64,000 nt of DNA from Pseudohoeflea sp964511625 (lineage in GTDB: Bacteria; Pseudomonadota; Alphaproteobacteria; Rhizobiales; Rhizobiaceae): positions 186,001 to 250,000 of the forward strand of contig CAZEJG010000001.1 of the NCBI GenBank assembly GCA_964511625.1, in the 5' to 3' direction. Every line of letters begins with the position of its first letter. The first letter of the stretch is position 1. The notes under the pieces are model-generated. The model was not told the DNA's origin, made no database searches, and saw nothing but the letters and a program-made list of their open reading frames with translations. Below are positions 40,395-49,263 of the stretch, in pieces. A program made the translations under genes and the position numbers.

Positions 40395-41439
40395 AGCCTG
40401 GCCCGATTTCACGCCCGTCACGCTGCTCACCGGCTTTCTAGGCTCCGGCAAGACCACACTCCTGCGCCGTCTTCTCACCGATCCGGCGCTCGCCAACGCA
40501 GCCGTGCTGATCAACGAGTTCGGTGAAATCGGCCTCGACCACCATCTGCTCGAACGCATCGACGACAACATGGTGCTCCTGCAGTCCGGCTGCCTGTGCT
40601 GCACGGTGCGCGGTGAGCTTTCCGATGCCATCCGCGACCTTCACTCGAAGCGGGAGAGGGGAGAGATCGCGCCTTTCGACCGCATCGTCATCGAAAGCAC
40701 CGGCCTTGCCGACCCGTTCCCGGTTCTCTCGACGCTGAAGGCCGATCCGGTTCTGCGCCATCATTTCAAGGCCGCTGGAGTGGTCACCACTGTGGATGCG
40801 GTCAATGCCGGGGCGCAACTCTCCACCTATCGCGAATCCATGCGCCAGGTGGCTGTCGCAGATCTGATCGTGCTAACCAAGACGGATATCGCCGAGGAAG
40901 CCCAGACCGAACTCGTCACGTCACTTGTTCGCCGCATCAATATCGATGCGCCGCTGATGGCGTCGGACGACACCTTCAACGTCGCGCGCATGCTGGAAGG
41001 TGCGGACACCGCGCATGCGTCGTCTCAGCAATCTCCCGGCGGTTTCTATTGCGACGATCCCGGCGATATTCCGCGCGACGCCGGCGATCATCCCGACGGC
41101 ATCCGCTCCTTCGTTCTCGTCTCTGAAGGCAGTGTCGACTGGACGGCCTTCGGCATCTGGCTGACGATGCTGCTCAACCGCCACGGCGATCGCATTCTGC
41201 GGGTGAAGGGCATTCTGGCGCTTGCCGGTGAGGACTTCCCGGTCGCCATCCACGGGGTCCAGCACCTCGTTCATCCGCCCGTCCACATGACTTCCTGGCC
41301 GGGAGGAGACAAGCGCTCGCGTATCGTGTTCATTGCTGACGGGATTTCGCCCGAACTCATCGAGCGATCCTTCAATGCCTTCAACGGCTTGGCCGGGGAC
41401 GCCCGGACCGGGCCGCGGATCGAGGAGGTCCAGCGATGA
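40387..41439 (+). CDS. CobW/COG0523-family G3E GTPase, probable metallochaperone
   Basis: This 350-residue G3E GTPase has Walker A GFLGSGKTTLL (residues 16-26), the metal motif SGCLCCTVRGEL with Cys69, Cys71 and Cys72, Walker B region DRIVIESTGLADP, a guanine motif TKTD and a C-terminal CobW domain ending near ARTGPRIEEVQR. COG0523 proteins insert Zn, Co, Ni or other metals into client enzymes. Likely clients here are the CE4 hydrolase two genes upstream and the cyclase-family hydrolase downstream. It overlaps both the CxxC protein gene (8 bases) and the next gene (4 bases). The metal is not predictable. Confidence 0.92.
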   Translation: MAEAWPDFTPVTLLTGFLGSGKTTLLRRLLTDPALANAAVLINEFGEIGLDHHLLERIDDNMVLLQSGCLCCTVRGELSDAIRDLHSKRERGEIAPFDRIVIESTGLADPFPVLSTLKADPVLRHHFKAAGVVTTVDAVNAGAQLSTYRESMRQVAVADLIVLTKTDIAEEAQTELVTSLVRRINIDAPLMASDDTFNVARMLEGADTAHASSQQSPGGFYCDDPGDIPRDAGDHPDGIRSFVLVSEGSVDWTAFGIWLTMLLNRHGDRILRVKGILALAGEDFPVAIHGVQHLVHPPVHMTSWPGGDKRSRIVFIADGISPELIERSFNAFNGLAGDARTGPRIEEVQR

Positions 41440-42668
41440 CGAAGAAGACTGCTGCCCGCAAGACGCCTGCCGACAAGGCGCCGGCCGCACCGGCGGTCCA
41501 CACTCACGGCAAGATCAAGCTTCGCATTCTCGGCACCGCCATTTCGCTCCTCGAGGAGCTGCGGGAAGGCGCCGAGCGGGACCTCGGCTTCGAGATCGAG
41601 TTCGACAACCAGGACTTCATGACGGCACAGCACAAGGCGGCGCTGGAACCGCAGACCTACGACATCTACGACCAGTGCTTCCACAATCTCGACATCGTCT
41701 GGTACTGGCGCGCAGTCCAGCCGATCGACATCGACCGCATTCCGCTGTGGGACGAGATCACCGACCTGACCAAGACCGGCCGCATCAGCCCGAACGCCCG
41801 CATCGGTCATGGCGACGCGCCGGTCACCAAGCTCTTCGTCCAGCCGAATCTGGCGCTCTCCGACACTCCGTCGCAATACATCTCGATGCTGCCGACGACG
41901 CATAATTTCGACAGTTTCGCCTATCGTACCGATGCCGCCAATTCCAACGAGATGGTTTCCTGGGCAGCGCTTCTCGACGAGCGCTGGCACGGCACGTCAG
42001 CGCTCGTCAATGAACCCGCCATCGGCATCTTCGACGCGGCGCTCGCGGCGCAATCTGCCGGGCTGATGCGGTTCCAAAACATCGGCAACATGTCGGTCGC
42101 CGAGATAGGCCAGTTGCTCGATATCCTCGAGGAACGGAAGAAAGCCGGATATTTCAAGGGCTTCTGGCAGTCTGCTGAAGAAGCAGCCAACCTGATGTCG
42201 GACGGCGGTACGAAGATCCAGTCGATGTGGTCGCTGGGGATCTCCAAGCTCAACCTGCGCGGCGTCTCGGTCGAACAGGCCAATCCGGCGGAAGGCTATC
42301 GTGCCTGGCACGGCGGACTGTGTCTGTCCAAGCGGTTGTCCGGCCGCATGCTCGATGCGGCTTACGACTATCTCAACTGGTGGATCTCCGGATGGCCCGG
42401 CGCGGTGGTGGCCCGTCAGGGCTATTACATGTCGACGCCGGAGCGCTCCCGCCCGCACATGACCACCGCCGAATGGGACTACTGGTACGAGGGCCTGCCG
42501 GCCGCCGAGGATCTGCCCGGCCCGGACGGTCTCACCCGTATCCGGAAGGGCGCCGTGCGCTCCGGCGGCTCCTACTGGCAACGCGCCAACCAGATCGCGA
42601 TCTGGAACACCACCATGGACGAACACAACTACCTCGTTCGTCGCTGGATCCAGTTCGTGGCGGCGTGA
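41436..42668 (+). CDS. PotD-like binding-protein homologue without export signal
   Basis: This 410-residue protein is homologous to the Tat-exported binding protein at 36653, best seen at the C-terminus (WWISGWPGAVVARQGYYMS against WLSGEPGITVSEQGYYSPTT; YWYEGLP against FWYEGKP). The N-terminus MTKKTAARKTPADKAPAAPA is Lys/Ala/Pro-rich with no hydrophobic core, no twin Arg and no lipobox, and the ATG overlaps the CobW stop (ATGA), leaving no room for a longer exported form. It is therefore predicted to be cytoplasmic: a ligand-holding or channelling protein, or an enzyme-like derivative. The type II binding-protein fold is otherwise full length. Confidence 0.83.
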   Translation: MTKKTAARKTPADKAPAAPAVHTHGKIKLRILGTAISLLEELREGAERDLGFEIEFDNQDFMTAQHKAALEPQTYDIYDQCFHNLDIVWYWRAVQPIDIDRIPLWDEITDLTKTGRISPNARIGHGDAPVTKLFVQPNLALSDTPSQYISMLPTTHNFDSFAYRTDAANSNEMVSWAALLDERWHGTSALVNEPAIGIFDAALAAQSAGLMRFQNIGNMSVAEIGQLLDILEERKKAGYFKGFWQSAEEAANLMSDGGTKIQSMWSLGISKLNLRGVSVEQANPAEGYRAWHGGLCLSKRLSGRMLDAAYDYLNWWISGWPGAVVARQGYYMSTPERSRPHMTTAEWDYWYEGLPAAEDLPGPDGLTRIRKGAVRSGGSYWQRANQIAIWNTTMDEHNYLVRRWIQFVAA

Positions 42669-42676
42669 GGGATATC

Positions 42677-44044
42677 ATGACCCATTCATGTCCCTCTATC
42701 GCCCAGCTGTCCGTTCTCCTGCACAACGGCGCGCTCGATCCCGTCACCCTGGCCGAGGAGGTCTTCGATGCGATCGATGCCCACGGCGACGGCGCGATCT
42801 TCATCTCGCGGACGCGCGAGCGCGCGTTGGCCGAGGCCGCCGCCTCCGGAAAGCGGATCAGGGAAGGGCGCTCGCGCGGCCTGCTCGAAGGCATCCCGAT
42901 CGGCTGGAAGGATCTCTTCGACATGGAAGGCGAAACCACCGCCGCCGGCTCGAAGCTGCTGATGCGCGACAACCCGGCCGCCGCGAAGGATGCCGCAGTT
43001 GTCGCCGCACTCGCCGACGCCGGCATGGTCTCGGTCGGACGGCTCAACATGAGCGAGTTTGCCTTCTCCGGAATCGGCATCAACCCCAATTTCGGCACGC
43101 CCGCCAATCCCCGGTCCACCGATGTCCCGCGTATTCCGGGCGGCTCGTCCTCGGGGTCCGGCGTTGCGGTTGCCGCCGGGATCGTCCCCGTCGCCATGGG
43201 GACCGACACGGGCGGCTCGGTCCGCATCCCGGCGGCGCTGAACGGCATCGTCGGCTACAAGGCGACGCGCGGCCGCTACGACATGTCCGGCGTCTTTCCG
43301 CTGTCCGGGAGTCTCGATTCCCTCGGCCCGCTCTGCCACACCGTCTCCGATGCCGTCTGGGTCGATGCGGCGATGCGCGGCGCGACTGCTCCGACCGTTC
43401 GCGCTTCCCCTCTGGTAGGACGCGAAGTCATTATCCCGACCAATGTGGTCTTCGACGGTACCGAGCCCGGCGTGATCGCCGCCTTCGAGGAAGCCGTCGC
43501 ACGGCTTGAGGCGGCCGGCGTTACGTTTGTCCGCGCGGCCATGCCCGGCTTCTCCGAACTGCTCGAACTCATGTCGAACCACGGCGCGCTTGTCACTGCG
43601 GAGGCCTACTGGCTGCACCGCGCGCGGATCACCGGACCGGATTCCGGTCTGATCGACCCGCGCGTCGTCGCGCGCACGCGGATCGGCGCCGACATAGCGA
43701 TGACCGACTATATCGACATCCTCGACGCCCGGCGGCGGCTGATCGCCGAATCCGAGGCTTTCATCGGCAAGCGCCTCGTGGCCTTCCCGACGGTGGCCCA
43801 TGTCGCGCCGCCGGTCAGTCCGTTGAAGACCGATGACGATCTCTTCGTCGCGACCAACGCCAAGACGCTGCGCAACACCATGCTCGGCAATTTCCTCGAC
43901 TGGTGCGGCGTCACCGTTCCATGCGGAACCGGCGACGCGGGAATGCCGGTGGGCTTTCTGCTGTCCGGACCGGCCAATTCCGACGAGATGGTTCTCGGCG
44001 CGGCGCTCGCCGCCGAGGCAACCATTCGAGGCGAGATCAGATGA
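42677..44044 (+). CDS. Amidase-signature family amidohydrolase
   Basis: This 455-residue amidase has the Ser-cisSer-Lys triad: Lys in GIPIGWKDLFD, the Gly/Ser-rich signature PGGSSSGSGVAVAAGIVP and the nucleophile in GTDTGGSVRIPAALNGIVGYK. It starts at ATG 42677 behind GAGGGA; upstream in-frame sequence belongs to the previous gene. The family hydrolyses linear amides, carbamates and carbamoyl derivatives such as indoleacetamide, N-carbamoyl or allophanate. In this operon it probably cleaves an open-chain amide produced by ring opening. Confidence 0.9.
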   Translation: MTHSCPSIAQLSVLLHNGALDPVTLAEEVFDAIDAHGDGAIFISRTRERALAEAAASGKRIREGRSRGLLEGIPIGWKDLFDMEGETTAAGSKLLMRDNPAAAKDAAVVAALADAGMVSVGRLNMSEFAFSGIGINPNFGTPANPRSTDVPRIPGGSSSGSGVAVAAGIVPVAMGTDTGGSVRIPAALNGIVGYKATRGRYDMSGVFPLSGSLDSLGPLCHTVSDAVWVDAAMRGATAPTVRASPLVGREVIIPTNVVFDGTEPGVIAAFEEAVARLEAAGVTFVRAAMPGFSELLELMSNHGALVTAEAYWLHRARITGPDSGLIDPRVVARTRIGADIAMTDYIDILDARRRLIAESEAFIGKRLVAFPTVAHVAPPVSPLKTDDDLFVATNAKTLRNTMLGNFLDWCGVTVPCGTGDAGMPVGFLLSGPANSDEMVLGAALAAEATIRGEIR

Positions 44045-44086
44045 CGGCGGCCCGCGTAACGGACGCCATAACCAAGGAGACTTGAA

Positions 44087-45058
44087 ATGTGCATGGCCTG
44101 TTACGTCGACGAGGCGACCAAGGACAAGATCATCGCCTACAACGCCGAATTCCATAAGGTCTCGAAGAGCCCGTACGGCAGCGACGACGAAATCGGCATG
44201 CTCAACCTCATCGACGGCGAAAGCCGCTCGAAGATCATCGGCAATACCGACGCCTCCAAGGTCTTCGATCTTTCGGTCGACAACTTCATCGGCATGCCCG
44301 GCTGGTTCGGCGCCGGCGACCAGCCCTACCAGATCTGGATGACGCACACGCCCCAGGGCGAAATCGTTGCCAACCTGATGGGCGTGAAGAAGGAGCAGAA
44401 CGAGCTCGTCGCCTATTCCGGCGACGCGATATCGATGTACACCCACTGCGGCACCCACATCGATACGTTCAACCATTTCGGCTACAACGGCGAGATATTC
44501 AACGGTTTCACAGCCCGCGACCACCTCGGCAGCCGCGCCTGGGATGTTTGCGGTCCCGAGAAATATCCGCCGATCTTCGCCCGCGGCATTCTTCTCGACA
44601 TTGCCGCCATGTACGGCGTCGATACGCTCGAACCGAGCCACCCGATCGGCAAGAAGGACATCGAGGACTGCCTGAAGAAGCAGGACCTCAAGATCGAGCC
44701 GGGCGACGTCGTGCTCTTGCGCACCGGCCAGATGCTGCGCTGGCCCGACATGGCCTTCACCCAGAACACGCCTGGCCTCAATCGCGAGGGCGCCGAATAC
44801 ATCGCCAAGCACGGCGCGATCATGATCGGCGCGGACAATCTCACGCTCGAGATGACGCCGTCCCAGCATCCCGAGAACTTCTTCCCGGTCCATACCTATC
44901 TGCTCGCCGAAGCCGGCGTACCGATCCTGGAAATGGCCTGGCTCGAGGAACTCGCCGCCGAGAAGGTCTACGAATTCGCCTTCTTCGGCGCCTGCATCAA
45001 GCTGCGCGGCGCCACCGGTACGCCGATGCGACCGGTCGCCATGCCGCTGCGCCGCTGA
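44087..45058 (+). CDS. Cyclase-family metal hydrolase with N-terminal CxxC
   Basis: This 323-residue protein is of the cyclase/kynurenine-formamidase/isatin-hydrolase family. The metal motif is HCGTHIDTFNHFG (HxGTHxDxxxH), and later family blocks are GDVVLLRTGQM and IGADNLTLEM. Members hydrolyse formamides or open lactam rings (isatin, formylkynurenine). It begins MCMACYVDE, with Cys2 and Cys5, echoing the MCSLC start of the small protein next to CobW; this extension is not part of the usual core. With CobW nearby it is a likely client for metal loading. Confidence 0.87.
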   Translation: MCMACYVDEATKDKIIAYNAEFHKVSKSPYGSDDEIGMLNLIDGESRSKIIGNTDASKVFDLSVDNFIGMPGWFGAGDQPYQIWMTHTPQGEIVANLMGVKKEQNELVAYSGDAISMYTHCGTHIDTFNHFGYNGEIFNGFTARDHLGSRAWDVCGPEKYPPIFARGILLDIAAMYGVDTLEPSHPIGKKDIEDCLKKQDLKIEPGDVVLLRTGQMLRWPDMAFTQNTPGLNREGAEYIAKHGAIMIGADNLTLEMTPSQHPENFFPVHTYLLAEAGVPILEMAWLEELAAEKVYEFAFFGACIKLRGATGTPMRPVAMPLRR

Positions 45059-45131
45059 ACAGAGAATGACCGCCGGCGGCCCGCGCGGTCGCCGTCGGCA
45101 CAACGGAAACTGATCAGGCATAGCCCGAAAA

Positions 45132-45147
45132 CCGCCCTTCGGGGCGG
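45132..45147 (+). other. UUCG-tetraloop hairpin upstream of hyuA
   Basis: CCGCCC-TTCG-GGGCGG is a perfect 6-bp stem closed by an especially stable UUCG loop, 40 bases before the hyuA start in a 128-base intercistronic gap. There is no T-run after it, so mRNA stabilisation or processing is likelier than termination. Confidence 0.55.
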
Positions 45148-45186
45148 ACGGCGAAGCTTTGCCGAATTGTGAGGAGAGGAGTTGCC

Positions 45187-47217
45187 ATGCAGAACCTGCG
45201 CGTCGCAGTCGATGTCGGCGGAACATTCACCGACATCTGCATCATGGACGAGACCACCGGCAAGATCCGGATCGAGAAGACCGCATCCTCGGTCGACCCG
45301 ATCGACGGCATCATGTCGGGTGTGGAGAAGGCGGAGATCGATCTCTCGAAGGTCGCGCTCTTCTCCCACGGCACGACGGTCGCGACCAACGCCCTGATCA
45401 CGCGACGTCTGCCGCGCGCGGCGATGGTCTGCACGCAAGGCTTTCGCGATGTGATCGAGATCCGGCGCGCCAACAAGGAGGACCTCTGGGACACCTACAA
45501 GGACGTCGTGCCGCCCTACATTCCCCGCCGCGACCGGATGACGGTGCCCGAACGCGTCAATGCGGCGGGCGAGATCGTCACGCCGCTCGATGAGGACGCT
45601 GCGCGTGAGGTCGCCCGCATCCTCAAGCGCCGCGGTGTGGCCGCAGTCGCCGTCTGCTTCATGAACGCCTTCATGAACGGCGCCAATGAAAAGCGCATGA
45701 AGGAAATTCTCCAGGAGGCGATGCCCGACATCCCGGTCTCGACCTCCTCCGAAGTCCTGCCGGAAATCTTCGAGCATGAGCGCTTCTCGACCACCGTCGC
45801 CAACGCCGTATTGAGCCCCGTCGTCGTCGATTATACCCGTCGCCTCGGTGAACGTCTGACGGCCGACGGCTACACCCGCGATCTTCTGCTGCTCCACACC
45901 GGCGGCGGCGTGATGACACCGAAGAGCGTGGAGGATTTCTCCGCCCGTCTCGCCGGCTCCGGCATCGCCGCCGGCGCCATCGCCAGCCGCCACATCGCCA
46001 TGCTCTGCGGCTACCGCAACTCGATCGGCCTCGACATGGGCGGAACCTCGACCGACGTCTCGCTCGCCTATCACGGCCAGTCTCGGGTGACCAAGGACTG
46101 GTTCATCGAATACGGCTACCCGATCCGCTTTTCCTCCATCGAGGTGCTGACGATCGGGGCAGGGGGCGGCTCGCTCGCCTGGACGGACGAGGCCGGTTCG
46201 CTGCGCAACGGTCCGCAGTCGGCCGGCGCCAATCCGGGGCCTGCCTGTTACGGCAACGGCAATACCGAACCCACCAACACCGATGCCAATGTCGTCCTCG
46301 GCCGCCTCGGCACCTCGCTTGCCGGCGGCAAGATCACGCTCGATCCGAAGCTCGCCGAAGGCGCGGTCGACAAGATCGCGTCCTCCTTCGATCTCGAACG
46401 ACATGCCGCCGCCAACGCCATCATCCAGGTGGCAAACGCCAACATGTCCGATGCGGTCCGGCTGATCTCGATTTCCCGAGGTTACGACCCGCGCGACTTC
46501 GCCCTCGTCGCCTTCGGCGGGGCCGGAGCCCTGCACGGCGCGGCGATCGCGAAGGAGCTGTCGATCCCCGCTGTCATCGTGCCGCCGAACCCCGGTGTCA
46601 CCTCGGCCCTCGGCTGCCTGCTCGTCGACATGCAGCACGATTTCTCGGAAAGCTTTATTGCCGGCGCCACCACCTGCGATCCGGCGGAGATCGAGGCTGC
46701 TTTCGTCCGCATGGAGAAGGAGGCGCTCGAGCGTCTGACCCATGAGGGTGTCGCGCAGGATGACATCGTGCTCCAGCGCTCCGTCGACATGATGTATCAG
46801 GGCCAGTGGCGCTCGCTCGCCGTCGATGCGCCGAGCCCGGTCGCCGACATGGCTCCGCTCGTCGAGGCCTTCCACAGCGAACACAAGCGCGAATACAATT
46901 TCCGCCGCGACGAGACACCGGTGAGCCTCTACCGCCTCAATCTCAAGGCGACGGGTATCGTGCCGAAGGCCGATCTCGAAATCCACGAGCCGACCGGCGC
47001 CAGGCCGGAGCCGAAGACCCGGCGTCTCGTCTGGTTCGAGGGCGACGCGCCGAGTGATACGCCGATCTACGAGCGCGACGACCTGCCGGCGGGTTTCGAA
47101 CTCACCGGACCAGCGATCATCGAGCAGTTCGATTCCACCACCGTTGTGCCGCCAGGCACAAAGATGGAAGTCGACAAGTATCTCAACATCATCATCCGAA
47201 TCGAGGCAGCAGCATGA
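45187..47217 (+). CDS. hyuA: Hydantoinase/oxoprolinase family subunit A
   Basis: This 676-residue ATP-binding subunit of the hydantoinase/5-oxoprolinase/acetone-carboxylase family has VAVDVGGTFTDICIMDE (phosphate loop), SHGTTVATNALITRRLPRAA, GLDMGGTSTDVSL and the end block VAFGGAGALHGAAIA. With HyuB it uses ATP to hydrolyse cyclic amides (N-methylhydantoin, 5-oxoproline) or to carboxylate ketones. It starts at ATG 45187 after GAGGAGAGGAG and overlaps hyuB by 4 bases. In a locus full of amide hydrolases a ring-opening role is the best guess. Confidence 0.92.
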   Translation: MQNLRVAVDVGGTFTDICIMDETTGKIRIEKTASSVDPIDGIMSGVEKAEIDLSKVALFSHGTTVATNALITRRLPRAAMVCTQGFRDVIEIRRANKEDLWDTYKDVVPPYIPRRDRMTVPERVNAAGEIVTPLDEDAAREVARILKRRGVAAVAVCFMNAFMNGANEKRMKEILQEAMPDIPVSTSSEVLPEIFEHERFSTTVANAVLSPVVVDYTRRLGERLTADGYTRDLLLLHTGGGVMTPKSVEDFSARLAGSGIAAGAIASRHIAMLCGYRNSIGLDMGGTSTDVSLAYHGQSRVTKDWFIEYGYPIRFSSIEVLTIGAGGGSLAWTDEAGSLRNGPQSAGANPGPACYGNGNTEPTNTDANVVLGRLGTSLAGGKITLDPKLAEGAVDKIASSFDLERHAAANAIIQVANANMSDAVRLISISRGYDPRDFALVAFGGAGALHGAAIAKELSIPAVIVPPNPGVTSALGCLLVDMQHDFSESFIAGATTCDPAEIEAAFVRMEKEALERLTHEGVAQDDIVLQRSVDMMYQGQWRSLAVDAPSPVADMAPLVEAFHSEHKREYNFRRDETPVSLYRLNLKATGIVPKADLEIHEPTGARPEPKTRRLVWFEGDAPSDTPIYERDDLPAGFELTGPAIIEQFDSTTVVPPGTKMEVDKYLNIIIRIEAAA

Positions 47218-49163
47218 GCGACCAGACACTCGATCCCGTGACCTTCGAGGTCCTGAAGAACTCTTTCATCACCTCCGTCGACCAGATGGCCGAGCAGATT
47301 CTGAGAACCTGCTATTCCTTCGTCATGTACAACCGCGACTTCTCCTCGGCACTGCACGATGCCGAGGGCAATTCGGCTGCCCAGGGGAACCAGGATATCG
47401 CGGTCCATGTCGGCACGCTGCATTTCACCTGCAAGGCCGTCATAGAAGCCTTCAAGGGCGACATGCATCCCGGCGACGTCTACTGCACCAACGACCCCTA
47501 TGCCGGCGGCACCCATTTCAGCGACGTCAGGCTGATCCGGCCGATCTTTCACGAGGGCAAGGTGATCGCCTTCAGCCAGTCGAACGGTCACTGGTCCGAT
47601 CTCGGCGGCAGCGTGCCCGGTTCCTTCGACGTCACCGCCCGCGACATGTTCCGCGAGGCGGTCCGCATCACCCCGATCCGCCTCTTTCACAAAGGCCGGT
47701 TCTGTGCGGACGTCGCCAACATGATCGCCGCCAACACCCGCGACCCGGCCTCGATCATCGGCGACATCCATTCGCAGGCACAGGCCACGCAAGTCTGCGA
47801 ACGCGAGATCCTGCGGCTCGTCGACAAATACGGCGTCGACACCGTCACCAACGGCCTGTCCTCGGTGCAGGACTATGTCGAGCGCGCCGTGCGCCAGCGC
47901 ATTTCCGATCTTCCGGACGGTGTCTGGGAAACCCAGGATTTCATCGACCAGGATCCGGCGGCCGGCGAGGGCATGATCCCGATCAAGGTGAAGATGACGA
48001 TTAAGGGCGACCGGGTGACCTATGATTTCACCGGCAGCCACCCGACCATCGGCTCGATCTACAACTCCGCCTTCGGCGCCACCTTCTCGGCGGTTGCCGC
48101 CGGCATGAAGACCTTCTTCCCGGACCTGCCGCTCAATTCCGGCTTCTACCGCGTCTTCGACATCGTCGCGCCGGAAGGCTCGATCGTCGACGCCAAATGG
48201 CCGGTGGCCGTGACCGGCTTCCTGATGCCGTTCGAAAAGATCATGAACGCGATCTACGAGATGTGGTCGCAGATTATCCCCGAACGCGCCATCGCCTGCG
48301 CCTTCAACCTCGAATATCTGCTGACCGGCGGCCAGGACGCGCGCACGCCCGAAAAGCCGATCTTCATGTTCTACGACTGGCTTCCGGGCGGCTGGGGCGG
48401 CCGCAACGGCAAGGACGGCTCGAACATGACGACAGCCTGTTTCGGAACCGGGCTGATGGCACAGCCCGTCGAGGGGCAGGAGCGCGCCAACCCGATCCTG
48501 ACCACGCGGTTCGAGGCGGAAACGGATTCGGCCGGCCCCGGCAAGTGGCGCGGTGGCGTGGGTGTGCGCAAGGTCTCCACCATGCTCGATTCCGCCAACA
48601 CGGTGATCTCCTATATCTGCGACCGCGAGCGCGCCGTTGTCTGGGGGATCGAGGGCGGACTGCCGTCCATGCCGCACGGTCTCACCCTCACACGCGCCGG
48701 CAAGGAGCCCGAGTGGCTGGGCGCCACTTTCTCCGACGTGCCCATCGGTCCGGGCGACGAATTCGACCGCCCCACGGCCGGCGGCGGCGGCTTCGGCGAT
48801 CCGCTCGAACGCGATCCCGAGAAGGTGCTCGAGGATGTGATCGACGACTATGTCTCGGTCGAACGGGCGGCGAAGGATTATGGCGTAATCGTCATTCCCG
48901 TCGATCCGGAAATATGCGAATACAGGCTCGATCTCGAAGCGACGAAGGCCGAACGCGAGAAGATCCGCGCCGCGCGCCTCGACTGGTTCAGGAAACCGCC
49001 CGAAGACGTCGCCGAGGACTATCGGAACGGAAAGATCGACATGCTCGACGCTGTGCGCCGCCATGCTGTCATCCTCGACTGGGAAACCGGCGAATTGTTG
49101 CCGAATTCTACCGCCCAGTTCCGGGAGATGTTCGAAAAGCGCACCGCTGCCGCCTGGGCCTGA
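47214..49163 (+). CDS. hyuB: Hydantoinase/oxoprolinase family subunit B
   Basis: This 649-residue partner of HyuA has the HyuB pattern: DPVTFEVLKNSFITSVDQMAEQ, GDVYCTNDPYAGGTHFSDV, FDVTARDMFREAVRITPIRL and the Gly-rich PTAGGGGFGDPLERDPE near the end. It is longer than minimal HyuB proteins (about 520-580), with about 60 extra residues after the GDPLERDP block. The ATGA overlap with hyuA means 1:1 coupling. Substrate unknown. Confidence 0.92.
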   Translation: MSDQTLDPVTFEVLKNSFITSVDQMAEQILRTCYSFVMYNRDFSSALHDAEGNSAAQGNQDIAVHVGTLHFTCKAVIEAFKGDMHPGDVYCTNDPYAGGTHFSDVRLIRPIFHEGKVIAFSQSNGHWSDLGGSVPGSFDVTARDMFREAVRITPIRLFHKGRFCADVANMIAANTRDPASIIGDIHSQAQATQVCEREILRLVDKYGVDTVTNGLSSVQDYVERAVRQRISDLPDGVWETQDFIDQDPAAGEGMIPIKVKMTIKGDRVTYDFTGSHPTIGSIYNSAFGATFSAVAAGMKTFFPDLPLNSGFYRVFDIVAPEGSIVDAKWPVAVTGFLMPFEKIMNAIYEMWSQIIPERAIACAFNLEYLLTGGQDARTPEKPIFMFYDWLPGGWGGRNGKDGSNMTTACFGTGLMAQPVEGQERANPILTTRFEAETDSAGPGKWRGGVGVRKVSTMLDSANTVISYICDRERAVVWGIEGGLPSMPHGLTLTRAGKEPEWLGATFSDVPIGPGDEFDRPTAGGGGFGDPLERDPEKVLEDVIDDYVSVERAAKDYGVIVIPVDPEICEYRLDLEATKAEREKIRAARLDWFRKPPEDVAEDYRNGKIDMLDAVRRHAVILDWETGELLPNSTAQFREMFEKRTAAAWA

Positions 49164-49198
49164 GGGTCCGGCGCCGACACATCTGTCTCCGGACCCTC
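49162..49198 (+). other. Intercistronic hairpin after hyuB
   Basis: GAGGGTCCGG and CCGGACCCTC form a perfect 10-bp stem with a 17-base loop beginning at the hyuB stop codon. With no T-run it is likely an mRNA-stability or attenuation element separating hyuB from the aminotransferase gene. Confidence 0.6.
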
Positions 49199-49263
49199 GG
49201 GCCCGGAGCATTCTGTATTTTTCCGCGCGACCCAGAATGCGTCGCCGGCATCAGGAGACGGTC

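Noticed and set aside
42686..45226. 846-codon minus-strand open frame across the amidase and cyclase genes
   Set aside because: It spans two confidently identified plus-strand genes and is rich in His, Arg, Gly and Asp as expected for antisense of GC-rich coding DNA.
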